Source: Verrucomicrobiota bacterium (lineage in GTDB: Bacteria; Verrucomicrobiota; Kiritimatiellia; JAHIZV01). From it: a DNA stretch of 49,728 bases. Each line of letters starts with the position of its first letter. Position 1 is the stretch's first letter. The stretch is taken from contig JAHIZV010000237.1 of NCBI GenBank assembly GCA_018814445.1, forward strand, positions 1 through 49,728, written 5' to 3'. Made by a program: the position numbers and the translations under genes. The notes under the pieces were generated by a model. The model was not told the DNA's origin, did not search any database, and saw only the letters and a program-made list of their open reading frames with translations. Shown here piece by piece: positions 17,740 through 26,995 of this stretch.

Positions 17740-18876
17740 ATGCAAATCTTCGTTCCTAAAGAGCTGAAGACCGGGGAAACCCGCGTACCCGTCATTCCGC
17801 CGACGATCGAGAAACTCGTCAAGGCGGGTGCGGATATAGCGGTTGAATCCGGCATCGGCGAGGCCATCGGACTGACCGATGATGCCTACACGGCCGTGGG
17901 CGCCAAGGTCACATCCGACCGCGACGGATCACTGTCGTCTGCAGACATAGTCATCAGGCTCAACAAGCCGTCACCCGAAGAGGTCAAACAGTTGAAGCCC
18001 GGATGCATTCATATCAGCTATGTTGATCCGTTTAACTCCCCGGAGCTGGTGAAAGCCTTTGCCCAGGCAGGAATCAATGCGATCAGCATGGAGATGATTC
18101 CGCGCACGACTCTGGCCCAGAAAATGGACGCCCTCAGTTCACAGGCGAATCTCGCGGGCTACGTTGCGGTTGTCATTGCGGCCGAACGCCTTACCAAGGT
18201 GCTTCCCATGATGGTAACTCCGTCCGGTACGATCAATCCCGCCCGCGTGTTCATTATCGGCGCCGGTGTTGCGGGCCTCCAGGCCATCGCGACCGCCAAG
18301 CGCCTCGGCGCGCGCGTGGATGCGTTCGACACGCGTCCCGTGGTCGAAGAGCAGGTGAAGTCCCTCGGTGCGCGCTTCGTCAAGGTCGATCTCGGCGAAA
18401 CGGGCCAGACCAAGGACGGCTACGCAAAAGCGCTGACGGAAGAGCAGCTCCAGAAACAGCGTGATGCCATGGCGAAATACTGTTCACAGGCGGACATCGT
18501 AATCACGACGGCCCAGGTCTTCGGCAGGAAAGCTCCTGTGATCGTTACGGAAGACATGGTTGCCGGCATGCAGCCTGGAAGCATCATCGTCGATATGGCG
18601 GTCGAGACCGGCGGCAATGTGGTCGGCTCAAAGCTCGGCGAAGAAGTCGATGTGAACGGCGTGAAAGTCATCGGTTTGGCGAACCTGCCGGGCCAGGTTC
18701 CGGTCGCGTCCAGCCAGATGTACTCAAACAACGTCGGTGCTCTTCTCGAGCACTTCTGGGATAAGGAAGCAAAAGTCCTGAAACTGGATCTCGAAGACGA
18801 GATCATGGACGGGGCTCTCATTGTCCAGAATAACGAAGTTCGCAACGAAATGATCAAGACTGCTATTGCGCAATAG
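17740..18876 (+). CDS. pntAA: NAD(P) transhydrogenase subunit alpha, part 1
   Basis: MQIFVPKELKTGETRVPVIPPTIEKLVKAGADIAVESGIG...SSQANLAGYVAVVIAAERL...VFIIGAGVAGLQAIATAKRLGARVDAFDTRP. Confidence 0.95.
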   Translation: MQIFVPKELKTGETRVPVIPPTIEKLVKAGADIAVESGIGEAIGLTDDAYTAVGAKVTSDRDGSLSSADIVIRLNKPSPEEVKQLKPGCIHISYVDPFNSPELVKAFAQAGINAISMEMIPRTTLAQKMDALSSQANLAGYVAVVIAAERLTKVLPMMVTPSGTINPARVFIIGAGVAGLQAIATAKRLGARVDAFDTRPVVEEQVKSLGARFVKVDLGETGQTKDGYAKALTEEQLQKQRDAMAKYCSQADIVITTAQVFGRKAPVIVTEDMVAGMQPGSIIVDMAVETGGNVVGSKLGEEVDVNGVKVIGLANLPGQVPVASSQMYSNNVGALLEHFWDKEAKVLKLDLEDEIMDGALIVQNNEVRNEMIKTAIAQ

Positions 18877-18887
18877 GGAGCAACAAG

Positions 18888-19604
18888 ATGAGTGGACGAT
18901 TTAAACAAGCGATGGCGCTCCTGATTGTGAGCGTCTTCGCGGCTGTCTCCCTCCCCGCTTTCGGAGAGGAAGCCGCTGAGGGCGCCGTGCAGGTGCACCA
19001 TATTTACCTCCACGTCTCGCCGTCCGAATCCGGACAGGACGTGGAAGTGCAGGTGTCGGTTGACAGTGATACCGTCAAGGTTGTCTCGGATTCCGACGCC
19101 GTGAAGATTGTAGAGGCGGAAGTGGCCGCGGTCGAGGATGAGGCTGTAGTCGAACAGGCCGCTGAAGCGGAATCTGAAGTGGTGGCGCCGGTCGCCATTG
19201 AATCTTCGATCGAAGAGCAGCCCGAGGCGGCTCAGGAGATCGACGAGGAAGAGGGCGTCGCTGTCGCAAGCGCCTGCGCCGTGAAGGACGATGAAGGACA
19301 ATCCGGAAGCATGGGTCTTCTGTTCTTCGTCTTCGTGCTGGCGATCTTCCTCGGGTTCGAACTGATCGCGAAGGTTCCCTCTCAGCTTCATACACCGCTG
19401 ATGTCGGGATCGAACGCTATCTCCGGTATCACGATCGTGGGAGCCATCATCGCCACAGGACTTAACATCGGGGACAAATCCCCTCTCGTGGTCCTCCTTG
19501 GCGGACTCGCAGTTCTGTTCGCCATGATCAACGTGGTCGGCGGCTACCTGGTAACCGATCGCATGCTCGGCATGTTTAAGCACAAGGAAGGAGGTCAGAA
19601 ATGA
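18888..19604 (+). CDS. pntAB: NAD(P) transhydrogenase subunit alpha, part 2 (membrane), with unusual acidic N-terminal extension
   Basis: C-terminal part FVLAIFLGFELIAKVPSQLHTPLMSGSNAISGITIVGAII is typical PntAB; preceded by a signal-like peptide and about 100 acidic residues. Confidence 0.92.
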   Translation: MSGRFKQAMALLIVSVFAAVSLPAFGEEAAEGAVQVHHIYLHVSPSESGQDVEVQVSVDSDTVKVVSDSDAVKIVEAEVAAVEDEAVVEQAAEAESEVVAPVAIESSIEEQPEAAQEIDEEEGVAVASACAVKDDEGQSGSMGLLFFVFVLAIFLGFELIAKVPSQLHTPLMSGSNAISGITIVGAIIATGLNIGDKSPLVVLLGGLAVLFAMINVVGGYLVTDRMLGMFKHKEGGQK

Positions 19605-20971
19605 GTATGCAGGGCCTTATTCCTTACGGCTACATCATAGCCTCAGTGCTGTTTATCTACGGGCTGAAAATGCTCAGTTCGGCCAGGACCGCACGTAAAG
19701 GCAATCTGATCTCAGCACTCGGCATGGCTATCGCAATGGGCGCAACCATGGCCTATGCGGGAATGTCTTATCACTGGATTATCATCGGGGGTCTTATCGG
19801 ATCCGCGATAGGCGCATTCGCCGCCAAGCTCGTTAAGATGACGGCTATGCCTGAGATGGTCGGACTGTTCAACGGTTTCGGCGGTCTGGCAAGTCTGCTT
19901 GTCGGCTGGGCGGAATATCACGGCGGGCGGGCTTCTCTTGACCTGTTCACAGTGATAGCGATCTTCTGCACCATCGTCATCGGCGGAGTGACCTTCTCCG
20001 GAAGTCTCATCGCTTATGCCAAGCTGGCGGAGAAGCTTGACGGAAAACCCGTCCTTTTCAAGGGTCAGCAGGTGCTGAATGGCGCGATCCTCGTCGGCCT
20101 GGTGCTTGGCGCCGTTCTGTTTGCAATCGATCCGGCGGGCATGTACCCGCTCTTCGTTCTGATGATGATCGTTTCGCTCATACTGGGCGTACTGTTGACG
20201 ATTCCTATCGGCGGAGCAGACATGCCGGTCATGATCGCCCTGCTGAACAGTTACTCCGGACTCGCCGCGTGTGCGGCCGGTTTCGTCATCAGGAACAACG
20301 TGCTCATCGTGGCGGGTTCTCTGGTCGGCGCGAGCGGACTGATCCTTACGAACATCATGTGCAAAGCCATGAACCGTTCGCTTGCGAATGTCATGTTCGC
20401 CGGCGTCGGCGCGACGACATCCGAGGGAACAGGTTACAAAGGCGAAGCAAATCCGGTGTCGCCTTCCGATGCCTACCTGATCCTCGAAGCCGCTGACTCG
20501 GTAGTCTTCGTGCCGGGCTATGGTATGGCTGTCGCGCAGGCACAGCACGTCGTCCGCGAACTGGCTGATCTGCTCGAAGCCAACGGCACGGATGTGAAGT
20601 TTGTGATCCATCCTGTCGCGGGACGCATGCCGGGACATATGAACGTGCTTCTCGCTGAGGCAAATGTTCCCTATGAACAGCTCGTCGTACCCGAGGATGT
20701 GAATCCAATGATGTCCACCGTTGACGTCAGCGTCGTGATCGGCGCTAACGACGTGGTGAACCCCGCGGCTCGCACGGATAAGGGAAGCCCCCTCTATGGC
20801 ATGCCGATTATCGACGTCGACCACGCGAAGACCTGTATCGTTCTCAAGCGGAGCCTGAATCCGGGATTTGCCGGCGTCGGCAACCCGCTGTTCTTCAACG
20901 AGAACACGCGGATGCTCTTCGGCGATGCCAAGAAAAGCATCTCGGCGGTCGTGGCTGAATTCAAGGAATAG
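19601..20971 (+). CDS. pntB: NAD(P) transhydrogenase subunit beta
   Basis: GSAIGAFAAKLVKMTAMPEMVGLFNGFGGLAS...FVPGYGMAVAQAQHVVRELADLL...FVIHPVAGRMPGHMNVLLAEANVPYEQ...NPGFAGVGNPLFF. Confidence 0.96.
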   Translation: MSMQGLIPYGYIIASVLFIYGLKMLSSARTARKGNLISALGMAIAMGATMAYAGMSYHWIIIGGLIGSAIGAFAAKLVKMTAMPEMVGLFNGFGGLASLLVGWAEYHGGRASLDLFTVIAIFCTIVIGGVTFSGSLIAYAKLAEKLDGKPVLFKGQQVLNGAILVGLVLGAVLFAIDPAGMYPLFVLMMIVSLILGVLLTIPIGGADMPVMIALLNSYSGLAACAAGFVIRNNVLIVAGSLVGASGLILTNIMCKAMNRSLANVMFAGVGATTSEGTGYKGEANPVSPSDAYLILEAADSVVFVPGYGMAVAQAQHVVRELADLLEANGTDVKFVIHPVAGRMPGHMNVLLAEANVPYEQLVVPEDVNPMMSTVDVSVVIGANDVVNPAARTDKGSPLYGMPIIDVDHAKTCIVLKRSLNPGFAGVGNPLFFNENTRMLFGDAKKSISAVVAEFKE

Positions 20972-20998
20972 ACAAGCGGCATTCACCGCTCTGCAAAG

Positions 20999-21024
20999 CG
21001 CCCCCGCTTGCCGGGGGCGTTTTG
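20999..21024 (+). terminator. Rho-independent terminator of pnt operon
   Basis: CGCCCCCG-cttgc-CGGGGGCG followed by TTTT, 28 nt after pntB stop. Confidence 0.85.
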
Positions 21025-21091
21025 CGTATGGACCCCATGGGTCCTATAAGAACTATACTGCGGCAATTCCCGTGCTATATTATGCGGCTCT

Positions 21092-21880
21092 ATGAAAACC
21101 AGTCTGATACTGCTTCTAATCCTGACTCCCATGGCAATGTGCCTCGCGGCGGATTTTTCTGATGCGGCTTACGCAAGAACGCTTGCAGCACATGTTTCAG
21201 ATGCGGGGCGAGTGAATTATGCCTCGCTTAAGGCAAACCGGGCAGACCTCGACAGGTACGTTCTTCAGCTCGCGGAACTCCCGAACGCCGAGTACCTGGG
21301 GTGGCCGGAGAAAAGGAAGATCGCCTTCTGGCTCAACGCTTATAACGCTCTGACGCTCCGGGTCATCATCGACAGCTACCCGCTTAGGAGCATCATGGAT
21401 CTCGGCGTGGACGAAGTGAGCGTCTGGGACCGGGTCCGGTTCGAAGTCGCAGGGGAGAATCTGACGCTGAATGACATCGAACATCGCCGACTGCGGGCGG
21501 AATTCGATGAACCTCGCATCCATATGGCTCTTGTCTGTGCGTCAAAGGGATGCCCTCTTCTCCGCAACAGGCCTTATACGGCGGACGACCTCGACCTGCA
21601 GCTTGATGATCAGGCATTCAAGTTTCTGCGGGATCCGGAAAACCTGCACATTGAGAGAGAACAAAGCGTCGTATATCTTTCATCCATCTTCGATTGGTTC
21701 AGTGGGGACTTCACGAAACAGTATGGCGACGTCCGCCTCGGACAACGCCTCTCCGCCGGAGAGAACGCCGTCGTCCACTTCATCCTTCTCTACCTGGAAC
21801 CGCCGCAACAGGAGTTCCTCGCAATCGCGCCCTATGCTATCCGTTATCTTGACTACGACTGGTCGCTTAACGATCAATGA
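21092..21880 (+). CDS. DUF547 domain-containing secreted protein
   Basis: Signal peptide-like N-terminus, KIAFWLNAYNALTLRVIIDSYPLRSIMDLG...LNDIEHRRLRAEFDEPRIHMALVCASKGCPLLRNRPYTADDLDLQLDDQAFKFL: DUF547 pattern. Confidence 0.85.
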   Translation: MKTSLILLLILTPMAMCLAADFSDAAYARTLAAHVSDAGRVNYASLKANRADLDRYVLQLAELPNAEYLGWPEKRKIAFWLNAYNALTLRVIIDSYPLRSIMDLGVDEVSVWDRVRFEVAGENLTLNDIEHRRLRAEFDEPRIHMALVCASKGCPLLRNRPYTADDLDLQLDDQAFKFLRDPENLHIEREQSVVYLSSIFDWFSGDFTKQYGDVRLGQRLSAGENAVVHFILLYLEPPQQEFLAIAPYAIRYLDYDWSLNDQ

Positions 21881-22602
21881 GCGTCATCCGTCAGTTTTCG
21901 GGACATGGAATCACGATCACGGTGCATGATGTCTGCGATTCACTCGTCAAGGCCATGGCGGATGAAATCCGCTCGTGCCTGACGCGGCGCTCACCGGATG
22001 AGCGGGACTACGCACTCATGCTGGCCGGGGGAAGCACGCCGCTGTCGGCGTACGCGAATGTCGAAAGGAATCCGGTCATCGCGGCACCGTCCGCGCACTG
22101 TTTTCTGAGTGACGACCGCCACGTTCCGCCGGATTCGCCCGACAGCAACTTCGGCAACGTTCGTCCCATGATCGCGGCGTGCGGGTTGGGCAATGACCGT
22201 ATCCTGAGAATACCGACTGAGCTGAAGATCGAGGAATCGCTCAGTTTCTTTGAGGCGGAACTTCAGGCTTTTATAGAACGAGGGGGAAGTATCCCTCTCG
22301 GTTTTCTCGGCCTTGGAAGTGACGGCCACACGGCATCGCTTTTCTCGGAATCAGATCTCGAACGCTCCCGCGGAAGGCTTGCAATCAGCGTTCGGAGGCG
22401 GGACGGGCTTGACGGAATATCGGTTACGCCGGCCGTCCTCGCCCGCGTGCAGAGAATTGTCTTTGTCGTCAGCGGATCCGCCAAGGCCGGCATCGTGGGC
22501 CGCTTTATCGAAGACCCGTCCGCCACCATCGCGGGACGCGCGGTCGCAGGTTCGTCCGCAGTCGAGCTATGGTGCGATGACGCCTCGTGTCCGGACCTGT
22601 GA
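21877..22602 (+). CDS. pgl: 6-phosphogluconolactonase
   Basis: LMLAGGSTPLSAY...CFLSDDRHVPPDSPDSNFGNVRPMI...LGFLGLGSDGHTASLF; overlaps preceding ORF stop (ATGA). Confidence 0.9.
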   Translation: MSVIRQFSGHGITITVHDVCDSLVKAMADEIRSCLTRRSPDERDYALMLAGGSTPLSAYANVERNPVIAAPSAHCFLSDDRHVPPDSPDSNFGNVRPMIAACGLGNDRILRIPTELKIEESLSFFEAELQAFIERGGSIPLGFLGLGSDGHTASLFSESDLERSRGRLAISVRRRDGLDGISVTPAVLARVQRIVFVVSGSAKAGIVGRFIEDPSATIAGRAVAGSSAVELWCDDASCPDL

Positions 22603-22663
22603 GGTACCAGACAATGCAACCGGGGCTATTGCCTGCGCACTCAGAGTGTGAGATATTCCTGAC

Positions 22664-23902
22664 ATGAGCGATTCCGTTGACAGAACAGGTACAAAGACGG
22701 CCCTGATCGGCATCGGTGGCGGCGTAGCCGCTTATAAGGCTGTGACTGTGGTAAGCCAGCTTCGCAAAGCCGGCGTTGACGTACACGTTGCCATGAGCAA
22801 GGCGGCCCAGCAGTTCGTTACACCGCTGACCTTCGCCGCCGTATCCGGCAATCCGGTACTGAGTTCTATTTTCCCGGAAACCGACACAAGGGATTTGGAA
22901 GCGACCTACCCCCATCTTTACCCGTCGACGCGAGCTGACATCTTTGCCGCCGTTCCCGCCACGGCGGATCTCATTGCCCATTTCGCGCAGGGGCTGGGAC
23001 ACAACCTGGTCGCCGTGTGCGCCCTCTCACTTCCGCCCCACTGCAGACGCTTCATCTGCCCGGCGATGAACGTGGAAATGTGGAACCAGGAAGTTGTTCA
23101 GGACAACGTGGATACCCTCAGGCGGCGCGGCTGGACGGCCATCGGCCCCGATAGCGGACACCTCGCCTGCGGAATGCAAGGGGCGGGCCGCATGGCTGAA
23201 CCGGATGAGATCGTGTCTGTCCTCACCGGCGCGCTGGATGACAGAAGCCGGTTGCAGGGACGGTCGGTCCTGATTCTCTCGGGCCCCACGCATGAACACA
23301 TAGACCCGGTGCGCTTTATCGGCAACCCAAGCAGCGGGAAGATGGGCAGAATGCTCGCTGAAGCTGCTGTTGGAATGGGGGCAACGGTTCAGTTTATTAC
23401 AGGTCCGGTCGCCGAGGCAAACCTTCCGGCAGGACCGGGCATCACGCTCCATCCGGTGACTAGCGCCCAGGACATGCTGGACACGTCCGGAGGTCTTTTT
23501 GCGGGCGCGGATATTGTCATTTTCGCCGCGGCGGTCGCGGACTACGCTCCTGAGAGCACGGCGGATAAGAAACTGCCCAAACACTCTGAGGGCCTGTCAT
23601 TGAAGCTGAAATCCACGCCCGATATAGCCGCCACCCTCAACGAGACAAAACGCGCGAACCAAGTCGTTATCGGCTTTGCCCTTCAGAGCCACGATGGCCC
23701 GCGAAAGGCGCGGGAGAAACTGCGAAAGAAGAAGTTCGACGGGATTGTCCTGAACTACGTCAATGCCATGGGCGCGGACACCAGCGGGTTCGAGTACCTG
23801 GGTGCGGAGGAAAAGGATTTTGAGGACTGGGGGCGCATAGGTAAGTCCGAGTGCGCCCGAAACATCATCCGTAAGGCCGCAGACCGGCTTGAAAGAGTGT
23901 AG
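22664..23902 (+). CDS. coaBC: Bifunctional phosphopantothenoylcysteine decarboxylase/phosphopantothenate-cysteine ligase
   Basis: ALIGIGGGVAAYKAVTVVSQLRKAGVDVHVAMSKAAQQFVTPLTF...ICPAMNVEMW...ILSGPTHEHIDPVRFIGNPSSGKMG...FAAAVADYAPE. Confidence 0.94.
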   Translation: MSDSVDRTGTKTALIGIGGGVAAYKAVTVVSQLRKAGVDVHVAMSKAAQQFVTPLTFAAVSGNPVLSSIFPETDTRDLEATYPHLYPSTRADIFAAVPATADLIAHFAQGLGHNLVAVCALSLPPHCRRFICPAMNVEMWNQEVVQDNVDTLRRRGWTAIGPDSGHLACGMQGAGRMAEPDEIVSVLTGALDDRSRLQGRSVLILSGPTHEHIDPVRFIGNPSSGKMGRMLAEAAVGMGATVQFITGPVAEANLPAGPGITLHPVTSAQDMLDTSGGLFAGADIVIFAAAVADYAPESTADKKLPKHSEGLSLKLKSTPDIAATLNETKRANQVVIGFALQSHDGPRKAREKLRKKKFDGIVLNYVNAMGADTSGFEYLGAEEKDFEDWGRIGKSECARNIIRKAADRLERV

Positions 23903-23946
23903 CCCGTCTTCTTTGTCATCCCTCGAGCACCACCGGACTCTCCGCA

Positions 23947-25272
23947 CTACAGCTCGGGCTGGCGTATCCTCAGGCGGTACTGAATCATCTTGCTGTCCGA
24001 GGCCGCGACCCGCGGCATGAAACGGAGAGTCTGCCCTTCCTGCTCATGAACGCCGGTCGCACGAATCAGATCCCACCCCAGGGTCGAGGACGGTCTTTCG
24101 TCGATCTCTGCCGACGCCTCAAACGGAGTGCGGTTCTCAATCAGTATCTCGTGGACTTCCTCATATGCCCCGTCCACCAGCGCGGAGCGTCCCAGACGAG
24201 TTCTTCTCGCTGTCACATCCGGATCATCACCCAGGTCAATCCGTATCTCGGAGTTGACCGTCGTCCGCGGCAGTCTCGCCGTCTGCCTGACATGTCTCCG
24301 CTTGCTTCCCAGAAAAATATCCACCGGACCGGGCGGGAGAATCAAACCAAGTCCATGCGCTTCCGCGTTGTTGAAAGCCACAATCTTCTGCAAAGGTTCG
24401 TTCGCTCCTAACTCGAGCCTGCCGGCCATGGAGGGTCCAAGGTAGTAAATCCGCTTCGCCGGAACTCGTTGAGTTCTGACATAGGTCACTTCCGTCTCGG
24501 CTTGCCGGGGAATGTCCACGGCCTGAGGAATTGGATATGAGTATCCGGGATCTGACGGTTCCTGCTGTTTCTTCCACAGCTCGGCCAGCGGACTGTGAGG
24601 GTCCGTCACAAGGAAGCCCGGGTCTTTTCTCTGAGATAGACTGTCCGGAGTCCTACCCACAAGGTGAACGACAGCCTCCTTGAAACTGCGGGAACAGTTG
24701 TTCCTGATTTTGACCTGCGCATGGATGTCCACCGCGACTTTGGGCTCTTTCTCGAGCTCTCCTCTGACGACCACCTCATAGTGAGGATCCCAGCTCAAAC
24801 CACGCACCATATAGACCAGTTCCAGCTCCCGTTTCCCCGCTGACTCCGCATCAATCAGACACCGAACTGCGTCGCGTAGTCCAAGTGACCTCTCATCCGA
24901 GGAACGCCTGAACCCCTTTGGCTCCCACACGACGCTATCGTCCACGCGCCTGTACACGAGGCTTCCCGCACCGGCAGGCTCCTCCTCCAGCTGACCTATA
25001 CGACCCCACTCCAGCAATCTGACGGGGATCCGTCTGGAGCGGATAACCAGGGTGGGCAGTTCAGCTTCCTGTGGAATGTCTTCAAAGGTGATAACCTGCT
25101 CGCCCTTAATCATGTGAACCATGCGGACTTCGCGCACAACAGCCCAGCCCTGCCCTATGGTAAGACGAACATCGCGCGTTTCGCCGTATGACTGCGCCGT
25201 GGAAACAAGGAGCGCAGCACAGACGATGAGGACGCCCGGGAAAATCACTCGATGTCTCTTTCCCGGCCTCAT
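23947..25272 (-). CDS. Secreted protein related to DUF4139 family
   Basis: Signal peptide; C-terminal half shares pattern with the neighbouring DUF4139-like protein (GLSWDPHYEVVV..., FNNAEAHGLGLILPPGPVDIFLGSKR...). Confidence 0.65.
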   Translation of the reverse strand: MRPGKRHRVIFPGVLIVCAALLVSTAQSYGETRDVRLTIGQGWAVVREVRMVHMIKGEQVITFEDIPQEAELPTLVIRSRRIPVRLLEWGRIGQLEEEPAGAGSLVYRRVDDSVVWEPKGFRRSSDERSLGLRDAVRCLIDAESAGKRELELVYMVRGLSWDPHYEVVVRGELEKEPKVAVDIHAQVKIRNNCSRSFKEAVVHLVGRTPDSLSQRKDPGFLVTDPHSPLAELWKKQQEPSDPGYSYPIPQAVDIPRQAETEVTYVRTQRVPAKRIYYLGPSMAGRLELGANEPLQKIVAFNNAEAHGLGLILPPGPVDIFLGSKRRHVRQTARLPRTTVNSEIRIDLGDDPDVTARRTRLGRSALVDGAYEEVHEILIENRTPFEASAEIDERPSSTLGWDLIRATGVHEQEGQTLRFMPRVAASDSKMIQYRLRIRQPEL

Positions 25273-25287
25273 AACGTTATTCCCTCA

Positions 25288-26787
25288 CTACCAACTGTAC
25301 TTCACCGTGTAGTGAAGCGAGCGGCGGCCGCCTGGTTTCAGAACGGGGCGAAACTCGATGGTATTCGGACCCGTCAGCTCGTACTGGCCGTCCGCCTTCA
25401 CAATCTCGAACGTATCCCAGCGATACATGTGCTCGATCACGCGAATCTCCGCCTCTTCCTCGGAGTCATTTGAGAGCCTGATTTCAAACGACTCCTCATA
25501 CTCATGAAGCGGCGTGACCTCGCTGTAACCCGTGCGCTCTCTTTCGCCAGAAATTCCGCGCGCGGCCCCCAACAGCACGTAGCCTTTCTCTTCGTTCTTC
25601 GTCGACTGAAGCCGGTCTTCACCCACCAGATCAACAGATCCGTCATCCCTCTTTCTGTAGAGCCTGAAATCGCCCGCCGGAAGATCGACGCCCAGTCCGT
25701 ATCGCTCCGTGTTGTTGAACTCCAGGTGCGCTTCGACGACCGTGTGGTACTCGGTTCCGTAGTTCCAATCGTTTCTTCTCTGTTGTTGAAACGTGTCGAA
25801 CTTCACGCCGTCATAGGTGAAAAACTTCTTTACCGGGACACTCTCGGCGTAGCAGTGCTGTACATGCTTCAGCGTGCCGTGTTCCAGTGTAACGGGCCTG
25901 GCAAGAGAGTAGTCCGCCATGACTGTTTCGCCCAGAACGGCCGACTCGACCGTTGGCTTGTCGGATCCATACGCATAACGCTGAATCATGCGTTGATCGG
26001 GCGCTTTCTTGGTGATCGGTCTCGACTCAAGTCCGGAGAGGAGCGCCCCCCGTTCTGTCGTGACGAGTTTGATGCGGGCATTCTTGAACGTGACTCCCGA
26101 GTTATTGGCTATTCCCACTCTGCCCATCAAGTCCGCGTGAGATCCATCCTCGTTCAAAAGCATCTCATAGGCCGCATGCCACTCCAGACCTCCGCTGCTG
26201 TAGTTCAGGCGAAGATTCTGCGGCCCGTCACGCTCCGCGTTGACCTGCCAGATAAGACTCGGCTCCAGAAAAGCGAGCGTGCTGGAATTGAGAAAAGACA
26301 CCTTCTCAATCGCCTGAATATCAGGAAACAAAGATGTCGTCCCGTCCGCCCTCTGTATCGCCAGCGGTGAATCGTCCTGGAAGGGGCCTCTATCCTCGGG
26401 GGCAGAAAGGACTTTTCCCTTCCACAGTCCGGCGGACGTCTGCACCTCGATTTCCTCCCCGCGGTAGCGGTCAAACAGAGCCCGCGTGTTGGCAAGGTCG
26501 TAGACGAACTGCTGTTCGACGATATCAAGACCCGAACTGCGGGTGACCGGCGAGAAGGAAACAGACGACGGAAGCAGTTCCGCGGGAAGACCCTTGAACA
26601 GGATACGGTTCTCGCCCGAACTCAAAGTCACTTGCCGAAGTTCGGTGACCAGGGCAAATCCTGAGTCGTAAATAGCCATCGTGACGCCGCGCGGCGCAGT
26701 AGCGTCAACATCTCGCGCTCCTGCGGAGTACAAGAATCCCGAAATCAGAACCAGCAATATCACAGCTAGACGTAGGCCTGTTCTCAT
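25288..26787 (-). CDS. DUF4139 domain-containing secreted protein
   Basis: IYDSGFALVTELRQVTLSSGENRILFKGLPAELLPSSV...LRLNYSSGGLEWHAAYEMLLNEDGSHADLMGRVGIANNSGVTFKNARIKLV. Confidence 0.8.
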   Translation of the reverse strand: MRTGLRLAVILLVLISGFLYSAGARDVDATAPRGVTMAIYDSGFALVTELRQVTLSSGENRILFKGLPAELLPSSVSFSPVTRSSGLDIVEQQFVYDLANTRALFDRYRGEEIEVQTSAGLWKGKVLSAPEDRGPFQDDSPLAIQRADGTTSLFPDIQAIEKVSFLNSSTLAFLEPSLIWQVNAERDGPQNLRLNYSSGGLEWHAAYEMLLNEDGSHADLMGRVGIANNSGVTFKNARIKLVTTERGALLSGLESRPITKKAPDQRMIQRYAYGSDKPTVESAVLGETVMADYSLARPVTLEHGTLKHVQHCYAESVPVKKFFTYDGVKFDTFQQQRRNDWNYGTEYHTVVEAHLEFNNTERYGLGVDLPAGDFRLYRKRDDGSVDLVGEDRLQSTKNEEKGYVLLGAARGISGERERTGYSEVTPLHEYEESFEIRLSNDSEEEAEIRVIEHMYRWDTFEIVKADGQYELTGPNTIEFRPVLKPGGRRSLHYTVKYSW

Positions 26788-26995
26788 GTCTCAAATCCTT
26801 TCGCACTGCCACTTGGTATGTCTAAACATATATCAGTCCACAAGACCCCGTGTCACGCATCCCTTTCCCGACCCCCTCCCGGCCGGAAAGTGCGAACACG
26901 CGGCCAACTACACGAAAGGTGGAAACACTGCTATACTGTGATAAAGTACTGCACATGTGTGTAACTGTGGTCGCGGTCTATTCAGAAAGCCCTTT

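Noticed and set aside
18420-19583. 387-aa minus-strand ORF opposite pntAA/pntAB
   Set aside because: His/Asp-rich composition is the codon mirror of the conserved sense genes; no supporting signals.
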